A stretch of 14,146 nucleotides of DNA from positions 1 through 14,146 of the forward strand of contig JAFAWI010000210.1 in the NCBI GenBank assembly GCA_019241915.1, read 5' to 3'. Source of the stretch: Alphaproteobacteria bacterium. GTDB lineage: Bacteria > Pseudomonadota > Alphaproteobacteria > ATCC43930 > CGMCC-115725. The notes under the pieces were generated by a model, which was not told the DNA's origin, did not search any database, and saw only the letters and a program-made list of their open reading frames with translations. A program made the position numbers and the translations under genes. Below, piece by piece: positions 1-6,428 of the stretch (position 1 is its first letter; every line of letters starts with the position of its first letter).

Positions 1-659
1 CGGGCATCCTCGTCTATTACGGCGCGACGATCCGCAACATGCCGATGGCGGCGGTCGCCGACCCCGATTGGGGCTGGCGCGCCAATGCCCGCTGGCACGA
101 GGAACTGGAGCCGCGCGAATACCCGGTCGACGCCGCGCTGGCGCGGCACCTGATCGGCGAGCTGATCGAGCGCGACTTCGACGTCGCCGCCTCCGACCGA
201 GTGCCCGACGGCGCCGGCGAGGGGCACGCGATCGGCTTCATCCACCGCCGCATCATGCAGGAGGTGGTGCCGGTCGTGCCGGTCAACATCAACACCTACT
301 ACCCGCCGAACCAGCCGACGCCGCAGCGCTGCTACAGGCTGGGGCAGGTGATCCGAGCGGCGGTCGAGAGCCTGCCGGGCAGCAAGCGGGTCGGGATCGC
401 CGCTTCCGGCGGTCTCAGCCATTTTGTCGTCGACGAGCAGCTCGACCGCGGCTTTCTCGACATGCTCCGCCGCAACGATTCCGAGGCGATCCGCAACCTG
501 TCGCGTAAGCTGCTCAATTCCGGCAGCTCGGAAATCCGCAACTGGATCTGCGTCGCCGGCGCGGTCGAGCATTTGTCGCTCGAATGGTCGCATTACGAGC
601 CCGGCTACCGCACCCTCGCCGGCACCGGCACCGGCCTCGGCTTCGCGTTCTGGTCTTGA
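1..659 (+). CDS. LigB-family extradiol ring-cleavage dioxygenase, 5'-truncated
   Basis: C-terminal part of a class III (type II) extradiol dioxygenase of the LigB family, which opens catechol-type rings with O2 at a non-haem Fe(II). The frame is open from base 3 to the TGA at 657-659, so the true start lies upstream of the window; the internal ATGs at 39 and 45 are probably not starts. Family hallmarks are the segment PVNINTYYPPNQPTPQRC around fragment residues 92-109, then GGLSH, whose His (fragment residue 140) matches the active-site acid/base His of LigB, and SSEIRNW, whose Glu (residue 177) matches the iron-ligand Glu. The two N-terminal iron-ligand histidines expected in the family would lie in the missing part or near its edge. 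It is followed after 5 nt by the DUF1330 gene and then a Rieske oxygenase, which fits an aromatic degradation operon. The substrate (protocatechuate-, gallate- or catechol-like) cannot be told from this fragment. Confidence 0.88.
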   Translation, partial: GILVYYGATIRNMPMAAVADPDWGWRANARWHEELEPREYPVDAALARHLIGELIERDFDVAASDRVPDGAGEGHAIGFIHRRIMQEVVPVVPVNINTYYPPNQPTPQRCYRLGQVIRAAVESLPGSKRVGIAASGGLSHFVVDEQLDRGFLDMLRRNDSEAIRNLSRKLLNSGSSEIRNWICVAGAVEHLSLEWSHYEPGYRTLAGTGTGLGFAFWS

Positions 660-664
660 TCCCG

Positions 665-955
665 ATGACCGCCTATCTGATCGTCGATCTTGAGGTTCAC
701 GATCCCGACGGGTTTCAGAAATACCGCGAGGGCGTCGGCGCGTTCATTGCCAAGCATGGTGGCGAATACCTCGTTCGCGGCGGCGAATTCGAAGTGATCG
801 AGGGCGACTGGCAGCCGCACCGGCTGGTGCTGTTCCGTTTTCCCGATCGACAGGCGATCCGCAATTTTTTTGCCGATCCCGAGTACGCAGCGCTCAAGGG
901 CATCCGCTTCAGGACAGCCAAAACGGCTGCTGTCGCAGTGGACGGCACCGAATAG
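665..955 (+). CDS. DUF1330 domain protein
   Basis: A 96-residue protein spanning a single DUF1330 domain, a small ferredoxin-like alpha+beta fold of the dimeric alpha/beta-barrel superfamily with no firmly assigned reaction. The recognisable pattern is an N-terminal strand (AYLIVDLEVHDPDGFQKY), a central GGEYLVRGGEFEVIEGDW segment and a late FPDRQAIRNFFADPEYAAL helix, which is the standard order for the family. The ATG at 665 lies 5 nt after the dioxygenase stop with no strong Shine-Dalgarno sequence, so translational coupling is likely. The gene ends 10 nt before the Rieske oxygenase start. Proteins of this family often sit in catabolic operons; a role as an accessory or small isomerase-like enzyme for the ring-cleavage product is conceivable but is inference only. 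Confidence 0.88.
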   Translation: MTAYLIVDLEVHDPDGFQKYREGVGAFIAKHGGEYLVRGGEFEVIEGDWQPHRLVLFRFPDRQAIRNFFADPEYAALKGIRFRTAKTAAVAVDGTE

Positions 956-965
956 GGAGAAAATC

Positions 966-2276
966 ATGCGCCAAAAGGACAGCGACGACCTGGTCCGCGT
1001 CGGCCCCGGTACGACAATGGGCCATCTGATGCGGCAATACTGGCTACCGGCCGCGATGTCGTCCGAGCTGAAAGCCGATCGCGAGCCGATGCGCCTGGCA
1101 TTGCTAGGCGAGAAGCTGATTGCGTTCCGCGACAGCGCCGGCCGCGTCGGCGTGATGGACAACAAATGCCCGCACCGTTGCGCCTCGTTGTTCCTCGGCC
1201 GCAACGAGGAGAACGGCATCCGCTGCGTCTATCACGGCTGGAAGTTCGATGTTGACGGCAACTGCGTCGATATGCCGAGCGTGCCCCCCGAACGCGACTT
1301 CAAGCACCTTGTGCACGCCAAGGCCTACAAGGCGGTCGAGCGCAACGGCCTCGTCTGGGTCTATATGGGCGACCGCAAGAGCGCGCCGCCGCTGCCGCAG
1401 ATCGAGGCGACGCTGCTGCCCGACAGCGAGGTGACGATCCAATTCGTGCAGCGCGAATGCAACTGGCTGCAGGCGCTCGAAGGCGACATCGACACCTGCC
1501 ATTTCGGCTTTCTGCACGGTGGCAGCATAAACGCCGACATGCTGCCCGACGAAGCGCTGCTGCGCTACACGCTGACCAACCGCGCCCCGGACTACAATGT
1601 TGCCGATACCGACGCCGGTACCATGTACGCCGCGTACCGCGACGGGGCGCCGGGCGAGACCTACTGGCGCTTCGCCAATTTCATGCTGCCGTTCTGGACG
1701 CAGACGCCGCAGGGCAAATTCGCGACGCATCTGCACAACCGCGCCTGGGTCCCGATGGACGACGAACATACGATGTTCGTCAGCCTCAGGTGGAAGAACG
1801 AGCCGTCCTTTGTCACCGACGACCGCAACGGCAATTTGATGCCGGGGTTCGGCCGCAATTTCGACTACATCCCGAACAGCACCGATTGGTACGGCCGCTG
1901 GCGGTTGAAGGGCCGGCCCGAGAACGACTGGCTGATCGATCGCGAGGCGCAGATGCGCGGCGGCAACTACACCGGGATCGCCGGCATCCATCAGCAGGAC
2001 CAGGCGGTCACCGAAAGCATGGGGCCGATCACCGACCACCTGTTCGAGCACCTGGGGCCGAGCGACATGATGATCATGCGTACACGCCGCCGGCTGCTCG
2101 CGGTGGCGCGGGCGCTGGCCGCCAAGGGCACCGTACCGCCGGGCGTCGACAACCCGGAGATCATGTACCGCGTGCGCAGCGGCGATTTCATGACCGAAGC
2201 CGGGCTCGACTGGCGCGCCGCCTACGATCGCCAGATGGAAGCGGCGACCCGTCCCCTGCAGCAGGCGGCCGAGTGA
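966..2276 (+). CDS. Rieske non-haem iron oxygenase, alpha subunit (phthalate 4,5-dioxygenase-like)
   Basis: A 436-residue terminal oxygenase that would hydroxylate, or O/N-dealkylate, an aromatic substrate using electrons from a separate reductase. The Rieske [2Fe-2S] site is C68-x-H70 ... C87-x2-H90 (CPHRCASLF and CVYHGWKFD). The mononuclear iron site reads D176-x2-H179-x4-H184 (DIDTCHFGFLHG), where D176 is the bridging Asp and H179/H184 are ligands; D345 in IHQQDQAVTESMG is the likely third ligand. Length and the RVGPGTTMGHLMRQYW start fit the phthalate 4,5-dioxygenase-type, single-component-alpha branch. The start at 966 is supported by GGGAGA at 955-960. No ferredoxin or reductase gene is visible in the window. 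The stop overlaps the next start (GTGA), so it is cotranscribed with the GNAT gene. The substrate is unknown; the neighbouring ring-cleavage enzyme suggests it feeds a dihydroxylated ring to it. Confidence 0.93.
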   Translation: MRQKDSDDLVRVGPGTTMGHLMRQYWLPAAMSSELKADREPMRLALLGEKLIAFRDSAGRVGVMDNKCPHRCASLFLGRNEENGIRCVYHGWKFDVDGNCVDMPSVPPERDFKHLVHAKAYKAVERNGLVWVYMGDRKSAPPLPQIEATLLPDSEVTIQFVQRECNWLQALEGDIDTCHFGFLHGGSINADMLPDEALLRYTLTNRAPDYNVADTDAGTMYAAYRDGAPGETYWRFANFMLPFWTQTPQGKFATHLHNRAWVPMDDEHTMFVSLRWKNEPSFVTDDRNGNLMPGFGRNFDYIPNSTDWYGRWRLKGRPENDWLIDREAQMRGGNYTGIAGIHQQDQAVTESMGPITDHLFEHLGPSDMMIMRTRRRLLAVARALAAKGTVPPGVDNPEIMYRVRSGDFMTEAGLDWRAAYDRQMEAATRPLQQAAE

Positions 2277-2737
2277 GCGACGCACCGGTTTCTATCGCCG
2301 AGGAACGACCCGACGCTCCCGAGGCGGCCGAACTGCTGCGCCAGTCGGACGCCTTCGCCGCTTCTCTCTATCCGCCCGAGCACCGTCACATGCTCGACAT
2401 GCCGGGGCTGCTCGCCGGCAACGTCCGCTTTTTTGTCGCGCGGCGCGACGGCGAAGCTCTCGGCTGCATGGCGCTGGTGCGGACCGGGCCCGACAAGGGC
2501 GAGCTGAAGCGCTGCTTCGTGACTGACGCAGCGCGCGGGCAGGGCGTCGGCTTCAAGCTGCTGCAGGCCGCCGAGGCCGCCGCGCGCGAACAGGAAATGC
2601 ATCGCATCCAGCTCGAAACCGGCAACCTCAATCACGCCGCACTGCGCCTCTACCGCGGTTGCGGCTTTCACGACCGCGGCCCGTTCGACGGCTATCCCGA
2701 CGACGGGGTCAGCGTGTTCCTGGAAAAGCGGCTGTAA
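2273..2737 (+). CDS. GNAT-family N-acetyltransferase
   Basis: A 154-residue acetyltransferase of the GNAT superfamily. The acetyl-CoA pyrophosphate-binding motif A is visible as ARGQGVGFKLL (residues 87-97, R-x-x-G-x-G type), preceded by the strand GELKRCFV and followed by the family's C-terminal HAALRLYRGCGF (121-132), the usual ALxLYxxxGF signature. The GTG start at 2273 overlaps the Rieske oxygenase stop (GTGA, 4 nt); the next in-frame ATGs would remove the N-terminal strands, so GTG is preferred. It is the last gene of the plus-strand catabolic cluster. The acceptor substrate is unknown: it may be a small amine, and its place in an aromatic operon may be functional or incidental. Confidence 0.9.
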   Translation: MSDAPVSIAEERPDAPEAAELLRQSDAFAASLYPPEHRHMLDMPGLLAGNVRFFVARRDGEALGCMALVRTGPDKGELKRCFVTDAARGQGVGFKLLQAAEAAAREQEMHRIQLETGNLNHAALRLYRGCGFHDRGPFDGYPDDGVSVFLEKRL

Positions 2738-3059
2738 AGCCATCCGGTCGTTCGGGTCTGGAAAGCGGCAGGCGTCAAGAATCGCGAGCGTCGGCGCCCG
2801 CATCGCCTCAGACCGTAAGATAGGCCGACCCTCAAACCCCTTCCCGGGGGGAAAGGGAGCCGATTGGCCCTCCGTCGGCAGATCGGCGTAGCGCCTCGCG
2901 ACGATCGCCTCGGCGATTTGTTCAACCAGCGTCATGCGGCAATCCTCCACCCGCAAGCGATCCGCCCGGCCGCACGGACGCCGGGCCGGCGTGCCGGTTT
3001 CGCGCGACAAACCGCCGGTGACGAGCGCCAAGCGAAAGCGGAACCTTTGGCCGCCGGGC
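2738..3059. other. Intergenic stretch of about 320 nt without a convincing gene
   Basis: This lies between the GNAT stop and the preferred DUF1206 start. It contains the imperfect GC-rich hairpin at 2837-2857. Its right half may belong to the DUF1206 gene if that gene starts at ATG 2934, GTG 2991 or GTG 3018; none of these has a good ribosome-binding site. On the minus strand a reading frame opens at 2935 (MTLVEQIAEAIVARR...), but it runs unbroken antisense through the GNAT gene, so I do not call it. I see no clear sigma70 promoter. Confidence 0.5.
2837..2857. repeat. Imperfect inverted repeat / hairpin, possible terminator
   Basis: CCCCTTCCC followed by GGGGGGAAAGGG can fold into a GC-rich hairpin with a single bulged A and a very short loop. 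On the plus strand no T-run follows, which argues against a classical intrinsic terminator for the GNAT operon. Read on the minus strand the stem is followed by only three Ts. It could be a weak terminator, or a copy of the short palindromic intergenic elements common in alphaproteobacteria. Confidence 0.4.
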
Positions 3060-3830
3060 ATGACCGCCGGCTGGATGGCGCGGCTCGGCTACGCCGGACG
3101 CGGCGCCATCTACCTGATGGTCGGCGGCTCCGCCGGGCTGGCGACCGTCGATCCACGCCATGAGCCCGGCGGCGTCACCGGCTCGCTGAGGCTGTTCCAG
3201 CACGGCTGGCTCGGTACTGCCGCCCTGATCCTGCTGGCTGCCGGCCTCGCGTGCTTTGCCGGCTGGCTCACGATCCATGCGGTCTATCGTCGCGATCATC
3301 CGGGTCGGACCCATGTCGTGCTGGTCGCCGGCATGCTCGGCGATGCGGCGATCTACATCGGTTTTATGGGCAGCGTGCTGGCGCTCGCGTTCGGCGCGCA
3401 CGCCGGAGAAGACGAGCTGCAGGCCTGGATCGGCTGGCTGATCGGCGGCGGTCTCGGCACCCTGCTGCTCGGGGCTGCGGGGGCGGTCGTCTGTCTGTGC
3501 GGGATCGGCCTGATCGCCTGGGGTGCGGTCGGCGATATCGAAGGGCCGCTCGAATTGCCGTCGATCGACAAGAAGCTGATGCTCCCGCTCGGCCGCTACG
3601 GCACGGCCGGCCGCGGCGCGGCGATCCTGTTGGTCGGCGGCTACTTGATCCTTTCGGCGGTGCAAGGCAATCCGCACGAGGCTCACGAGCTGGGCGGGAT
3701 GCTAAAGGAAATGCGCGCGCTGCCCTGGGGCGGGGCAATCACCGGTGCCTTCGCCCTCGCGTTCGTCAGCTCGGCGGCGCTGGACCTGGTTGCCGCATCG
3801 TTTCGCCGATTCAACCCCCGCGCGCCGTGA
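3060..3830 (+). CDS. DUF1206 six-helix integral membrane protein
   Basis: About 256 residues forming three tandem repeats of a two-helix unit, the DUF1206 architecture. Repeat starts are visible as RLGYAGRGAIYLMVGG, GMLGDAAIYIGFMGSV and RYGTAGRGAAILLVGG, and each is followed by a second hydrophobic helix. It is probably an inner-membrane protein; its function is unknown. The start is uncertain: ATG 3060 places ten residues before the first repeat and fits the family, while ATG 2934, GTG 2991 or GTG 3018 would add up to 42 strongly basic residues. None has a clear Shine-Dalgarno sequence, though third-position GC stays high upstream, so a longer N-terminus is possible. It stands alone in its unit, with more than 190 nt before it, and converges on the thiolase operon with a 10-nt gap. 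Confidence 0.85.
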   Translation: MTAGWMARLGYAGRGAIYLMVGGSAGLATVDPRHEPGGVTGSLRLFQHGWLGTAALILLAAGLACFAGWLTIHAVYRRDHPGRTHVVLVAGMLGDAAIYIGFMGSVLALAFGAHAGEDELQAWIGWLIGGGLGTLLLGAAGAVVCLCGIGLIAWGAVGDIEGPLELPSIDKKLMLPLGRYGTAGRGAAILLVGGYLILSAVQGNPHEAHELGGMLKEMRALPWGGAITGAFALAFVSSAALDLVAASFRRFNPRAP

Positions 3831-3840
3831 TCGGAGAAGG

Positions 3841-4110
3841 TTACCTGCCGCGACCGACCAGCCGATGGACCAGAACGGGGCCGAGTCGGACGGTCTGCAG
3901 AAATGCCCGCCCGCGGTTCGACGGGCAAATCTCCTCGCGATAGGCGTAGCTCGCCTGGATTATGTCCCAGCCGAACCAGATCACGCCGGAAATCGCCAGC
4001 GCGAGGATACCGAGCGGATTGAGCGGGCCGCCGGGCGCTGCACCCCAACCGGCAAAGCCGCCAAGCCCGACGAGCAGCACAAATCCGGTGCAGGCGATGC
4101 GGGCCAACAT
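3841..4110 (-). CDS. Small two-helix membrane protein, hypothetical
   Basis: An 89-residue protein with two hydrophobic stretches: residues about 4-24 (IACTGFVLLVGLGGFAGWG), which could be a helix or an uncleaved signal, and about 31-52 (NPLGILALAISGVIWFGWDI). A basic C-terminal tail follows (RGRAFLQTVRLGP ... HRLVGRGR). It starts 12 nt after the thiolase stop with a strong GGAGGGG ribosome-binding site, so it is the second gene of the thiolase operon and its translation is well supported. I do not recognise a family. The tail-to-tail gap with DUF1206 is only 10 nt and shows no terminator. Confidence 0.75.
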   Translation of the reverse strand: MLARIACTGFVLLVGLGGFAGWGAAPGGPLNPLGILALAISGVIWFGWDIIQASYAYREEICPSNRGRAFLQTVRLGPVLVHRLVGRGR

Positions 4111-4122
4111 CCTACCCCTCCT

Positions 4123-5325
4123 TCAGGCCACCTCGAACAGCCCTGCGGCGCCCATGCCGCCGCCGATGCACATCGTGCAGACGACAAACCTGGCGCCGCG
4201 CCGCTTGCCCTCGATCAGCGCATGCCCGACCATGCGCGCGCCCGACATCCCGTACGGATGGCCGATCGAGATCGCACCGCCATCGACGTTGAGCCGGTCT
4301 TGCGGGATACCCAGCCGGTCGCGGCAGTAAATCACCTGGCAGGCGAACGCCTCGTTCAGCTCCCACAAATCGATGTCGTCGACCTTGAGCCCGTGCCTGT
4401 CGAGCAGCTTCGGCACCGCGAAGACCGGGCCGATCCCCATCTCGTCGGGACCGCAGCCGGCGACCGCGATGCCGCGATAGACGCCGAGCGCGGCAAGGCC
4501 GCGGCGTGACGCCTCGCCCTCTTCCATCAGCACGGCCGCCGAGGCTCCATCCGACAGCTGCGAGGCATTCCCGGCCGTGATGAATCTGCCTTCCTTGATC
4601 CGCTGCCCGTCCTTGAAGACCGGCTTCAGCGCGGCAAGGCCGTCGAGGTTGGTGTCGGGCCGGTTGCCTTCGTCCTTGGCGAGGGTCACCGGCTTCGGCG
4701 ACACCTCGCCGCTCTCGCGGTTCGTCACCAGCATCACCGACGGCATCGCGACGATTTCGTCATCGAAGCGGCCGGCCTGCTGCGCCGCCGCGGTGCGCTG
4801 CTGCGAACGCAGCGCGAATTCGTCCTGCGCCTCACGGCTGATGCCATAGCGCTCGGAGACGATTTCAGCGGTCTCCAGCATCGTCATGTAAAGCGCCGGC
4901 ATCGCCTCGACCAGCGCCGGATCCTGTGCGCGGAACTTGTTGGCATGCTCGTTCTGCACCAGCGAGATCGATTCGACGCCTCCGCCGACCGCGACGCTCA
5001 TGCCGTCGTCGATGATTTCCTTTGCCGCCGTCGCAATGGCCATCATCCCCGATGAGCACTGCCGATCGATCGACATCGCCGGCACGGTCGCAGGCAGACC
5101 GGCGCGCAAGGCGCTCTGGCGCGCGATGTTGTAGCCCTGCGCGCCCTGCTGGACCGCGGCGCCGATAATGACGTCGTCGATCTCGACGGGATCGACCGCT
5201 GCGCGCTTGACCGCCTCGGCGATGGCATGGCCCGCCAGCGCCTGCGCCTGCGTGTCGTTGAAGGCGCCGCGATAGGCGCGGCCGATCGGCGTGCGGGCGG
5301 TCGAGACGATCACGGCGCTGCGCAT
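4123..5325 (-). CDS. Thiolase-family acetyl-CoA acyltransferase
   Basis: A 400-residue thiolase catalysing CoA-dependent cleavage of 3-ketoacyl-CoA, or the reverse condensation. All landmarks are present: the N-terminal signature VIVSTARTPIG, nucleophilic Cys90 in SIDRQCSSGMM, NEAFA, His355 in SIGHPYGMSGAR, and the second catalytic Cys386 in CTMCIGGGMG. Length is normal for FadA/AtoB-type enzymes. Two ATGs lie six bases apart (5331 and 5325). GGGAGG sits directly against the first but 6-7 nt from the second, so 5325 is chosen (MRSAVIVS...). Chain-length preference cannot be read from sequence; the window's other genes suggest beta-oxidation of an acyl chain or of a ring-cleavage product. Much longer in-frame extension upstream is out-of-family sequence and is not part of the gene. 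Confidence 0.95.
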   Translation of the reverse strand: MRSAVIVSTARTPIGRAYRGAFNDTQAQALAGHAIAEAVKRAAVDPVEIDDVIIGAAVQQGAQGYNIARQSALRAGLPATVPAMSIDRQCSSGMMAIATAAKEIIDDGMSVAVGGGVESISLVQNEHANKFRAQDPALVEAMPALYMTMLETAEIVSERYGISREAQDEFALRSQQRTAAAQQAGRFDDEIVAMPSVMLVTNRESGEVSPKPVTLAKDEGNRPDTNLDGLAALKPVFKDGQRIKEGRFITAGNASQLSDGASAAVLMEEGEASRRGLAALGVYRGIAVAGCGPDEMGIGPVFAVPKLLDRHGLKVDDIDLWELNEAFACQVIYCRDRLGIPQDRLNVDGGAISIGHPYGMSGARMVGHALIEGKRRGARFVVCTMCIGGGMGAAGLFEVA

Positions 5326-5350
5326 GGCCATCCTCCCTGAATTGCGCAAG

Positions 5351-5379
5351 AGCTTAGCGGTTTGTCCCGCCTCGGTCAC
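5351..5379 (-). promoter_or_regulatory. Possible sigma70 promoter of the thiolase operon
   Basis: On the minus strand GTGACC (-35) and TAAGCT (-10) are separated by 17 nt. Transcription would start near 5344, about 19 nt before the thiolase ATG. Both boxes are imperfect matches, so the call rests mainly on spacing and position. Confidence 0.35.
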
Positions 5380-5445
5380 GCGGTCGCGGCGGCGGAACCG
5401 GATGCTGGGCCGCCCGTTGGCACGAGGAGCCCAGGGAGGAGCGCA

Positions 5446-5709
5446 ATGGCGAACGATTCCCGCCGCGGCGAGCAGGCGGCGACGCAGCTGCGCCACGCGG
5501 CGGAGCGCGAACATGGCGGGCGCGACGGTGCCGATCCGCGCGGCAAAAGCGACGCCGACGCTGCCAAGGCGCACTCGGCCGTGACCGAAGACAAACAGGG
5601 CCGCCCGCCGCTCAGCCGCGACTGGCGCGACAAGCCGGTCGATCAGGAGCGCGACAAGGACCTCAAGCAAGGCGGCATCGAGGGAGCCGCCCGGACCGAG
5701 CGGCACTAG
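5446..5709 (+). CDS. Small charged hydrophilic hypothetical protein
   Basis: An 87-residue protein, very rich in Arg, Asp, Glu, Lys, Gly and Ala, with no hydrophobic stretch, probably intrinsically disordered and cytoplasmic. The start is well supported: GGGAGGAG at 5434-5441 lies a few bases before ATG 5446. A motif-like DWRDKPVDQERDKDLKQGG occurs near the C-terminus. I do not recognise a family; such small charged proteins are sometimes stress or general-response genes in alphaproteobacteria, but nothing here proves that. It is divergent from the thiolase (120 nt apart), and its TAG stop overlaps the TAG stop of the convergent DUF29 gene within a shared CTAG. Confidence 0.7.
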   Translation: MANDSRRGEQAATQLRHAAEREHGGRDGADPRGKSDADAAKAHSAVTEDKQGRPPLSRDWRDKPVDQERDKDLKQGGIEGAARTERH

Positions 5710-6182
5710 TTGCGGAAGCTATCCACCAGGCGGTCGAGGTCGAGGGCTTCCTCGAGCAGATCGTCGAGGGCTATGGGACAGCGTGCCGGCAGCCGCGGTC
5801 TCGGTTCACCGTGGTCTTCGAAACTGGCGAACGCTTTGCGCTGGGCGCGGCGCCACAGCATGTCCAGGTCTATTTTGTCGCGCATCGACGGCCGGTAGAG
5901 GTCGACCAACTTGTCGTGAAATTCGACACATTCGCTGCGCCAGTGGCCAATGACGCCGGGATTCCGTGTTGTGGCCACCTTCGCGGCGTGCGCGAGCAGG
6001 TTGACGATTTGGCTGCGCACGGTGGCAAGCAGCTCGGCTGCCCATGCTTCGAGGAAGTCGCCAAGCGCCCCACGCCCTGACACCGCCAATGCCGCGCCGC
6101 GCCGCAGCAGCGCCGCCTGGTCGAGCGCCCAAGCAAAAGGATCGTCTAGCGCTTGACCGGCGAGGGTCGTACCTTCGGGCAT
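5706..6182 (-). CDS. DUF29 domain protein
   Basis: A 158-residue protein matching the DUF29 family by its arrangement: DPFAWALDQAALLRRG near the N-terminus, a central helix (SQIVNLLAHAAKVATT) followed by GHWRSECVEFHDKL, and a C-terminal P..CPIALDDLLEEALDLD. The function of DUF29 is unknown; members are all-alpha, often multicopy in cyanobacteria and proteobacteria. ATG 6182 is preceded by GGAG at 6189-6192 (6 nt spacing) and is only 20 nt from the CCA end of tRNA-Val(CAC), with no terminator between, so the gene is probably transcribed from the tRNA promoter. An in-frame extension beyond the tRNA is an artefact of high GC. The stop overlaps the convergent small ORF by 4 nt. Confidence 0.82.
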   Translation of the reverse strand: MPEGTTLAGQALDDPFAWALDQAALLRRGAALAVSGRGALGDFLEAWAAELLATVRSQIVNLLAHAAKVATTRNPGVIGHWRSECVEFHDKLVDLYRPSMRDKIDLDMLWRRAQRKAFASFEDHGEPRPRLPARCPIALDDLLEEALDLDRLVDSFRN

Positions 6183-6202
6183 GTCCGTCTCCGTCGCCCG
6201 CG

Positions 6203-6277
6203 TGGTGGGCGCGACAGGGATTGAACCTGTGACCCCACCCGTGTGAAGGGTGTGCTCTCCCGCTGAGCTACGCGCCC
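6203..6277 (-). tRNA. tRNA-Val(CAC)
   Basis: A complete cloverleaf on the minus strand: acceptor GGGCGCG paired with CGCGCCC, D arm GCTC...GAGC, anticodon stem CACCC/GGGTG enclosing loop TTCACAC with anticodon CAC (reads GTG), and T arm ACAGG-TTCAATC-CCTGT. The discriminator is A and the 3' CCA is genome-encoded (6203-6205). GTG is a heavily used codon in a genome of this GC content. A near-consensus promoter lies just upstream. Confidence 0.97.
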
Positions 6278-6304
6278 GGACCCGCGGATCGTCCGGCCCG
6301 CCGG

Positions 6305-6334
6305 CATTTAGGCGGCGGCCCCTGACCCTGTCAA
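6305..6334 (-). promoter_or_regulatory. Sigma70-type promoter of tRNA-Val (and probably DUF29)
   Basis: On the minus strand a perfect TTGACA (6334-6329) and a TAAATG -10 box (6310-6305) are 18 nt apart. Transcription would start near 6298, about 20 nt before the mature tRNA 5' end. The AT-containing -10 stands out in very GC-rich surroundings. This is the clearest promoter in the window. Confidence 0.75.
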
Positions 6335-6359
6335 GGCGACGGCCCCACTGCCGAATGAC

Positions 6360-6384
6360 GGCTGGCGCCACGGCGCGCGCAGCC
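6360..6384. repeat. GC-rich inverted repeat between the divergent tRNA and selD promoters
   Basis: GGCTG at 6360-6364 and CAGCC at 6380-6384 flank further GCGC/GCGC pairing with a one-base bulge. It lies just upstream of the proposed selD -35 box (6391). It may be an operator or a structural element, or chance in GC-rich DNA. Confidence 0.25.
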
Positions 6385-6390
6385 GCGATA

Positions 6391-6419
6391 TTGGTGCAGG
6401 CGGCGGCGTCGGGCATAGT
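6391..6419 (+). promoter_or_regulatory. Possible selDAB promoter giving a (near-)leaderless transcript
   Basis: TTGGTG (6391-6396) and CATAGT (6414-6419) are 17 nt apart. The expected start, 6-8 nt further on, falls at about 6426-6428, right at the selD ATG (6429). No Shine-Dalgarno-like sequence precedes that ATG, which fits leaderless initiation. The boxes are partial matches only. Confidence 0.4.
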
Positions 6420-6428
6420 GGCCCGGCC

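Noticed and set aside
1104..2285. Long minus-strand open frame opposite the Rieske oxygenase gene
   Set aside because: It is a shadow of the real gene: composition is Arg/Ala/His-rich, no family is recognisable, and the opposite strand has complete Rieske motifs.
2222..2935. Minus-strand ORF from 2935 as a real gene
   Set aside because: Most of it is antisense to the GNAT gene, which has clear acetyltransferase motifs, and the frame shows no domain over its full length.
5326..5706. N-terminal extension of the thiolase frame up to 5706
   Set aside because: The extension lies outside the family, and a strong Shine-Dalgarno sequence with ATG at 5325 directly precedes the conserved thiolase N-terminus.
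6278..6428. Possible selC (tRNA-Sec) next to the sel operon
   Set aside because: No long acceptor stem, UCA anticodon arm or T-arm consensus can be assembled here; the only tRNA nearby is tRNA-Val(CAC).
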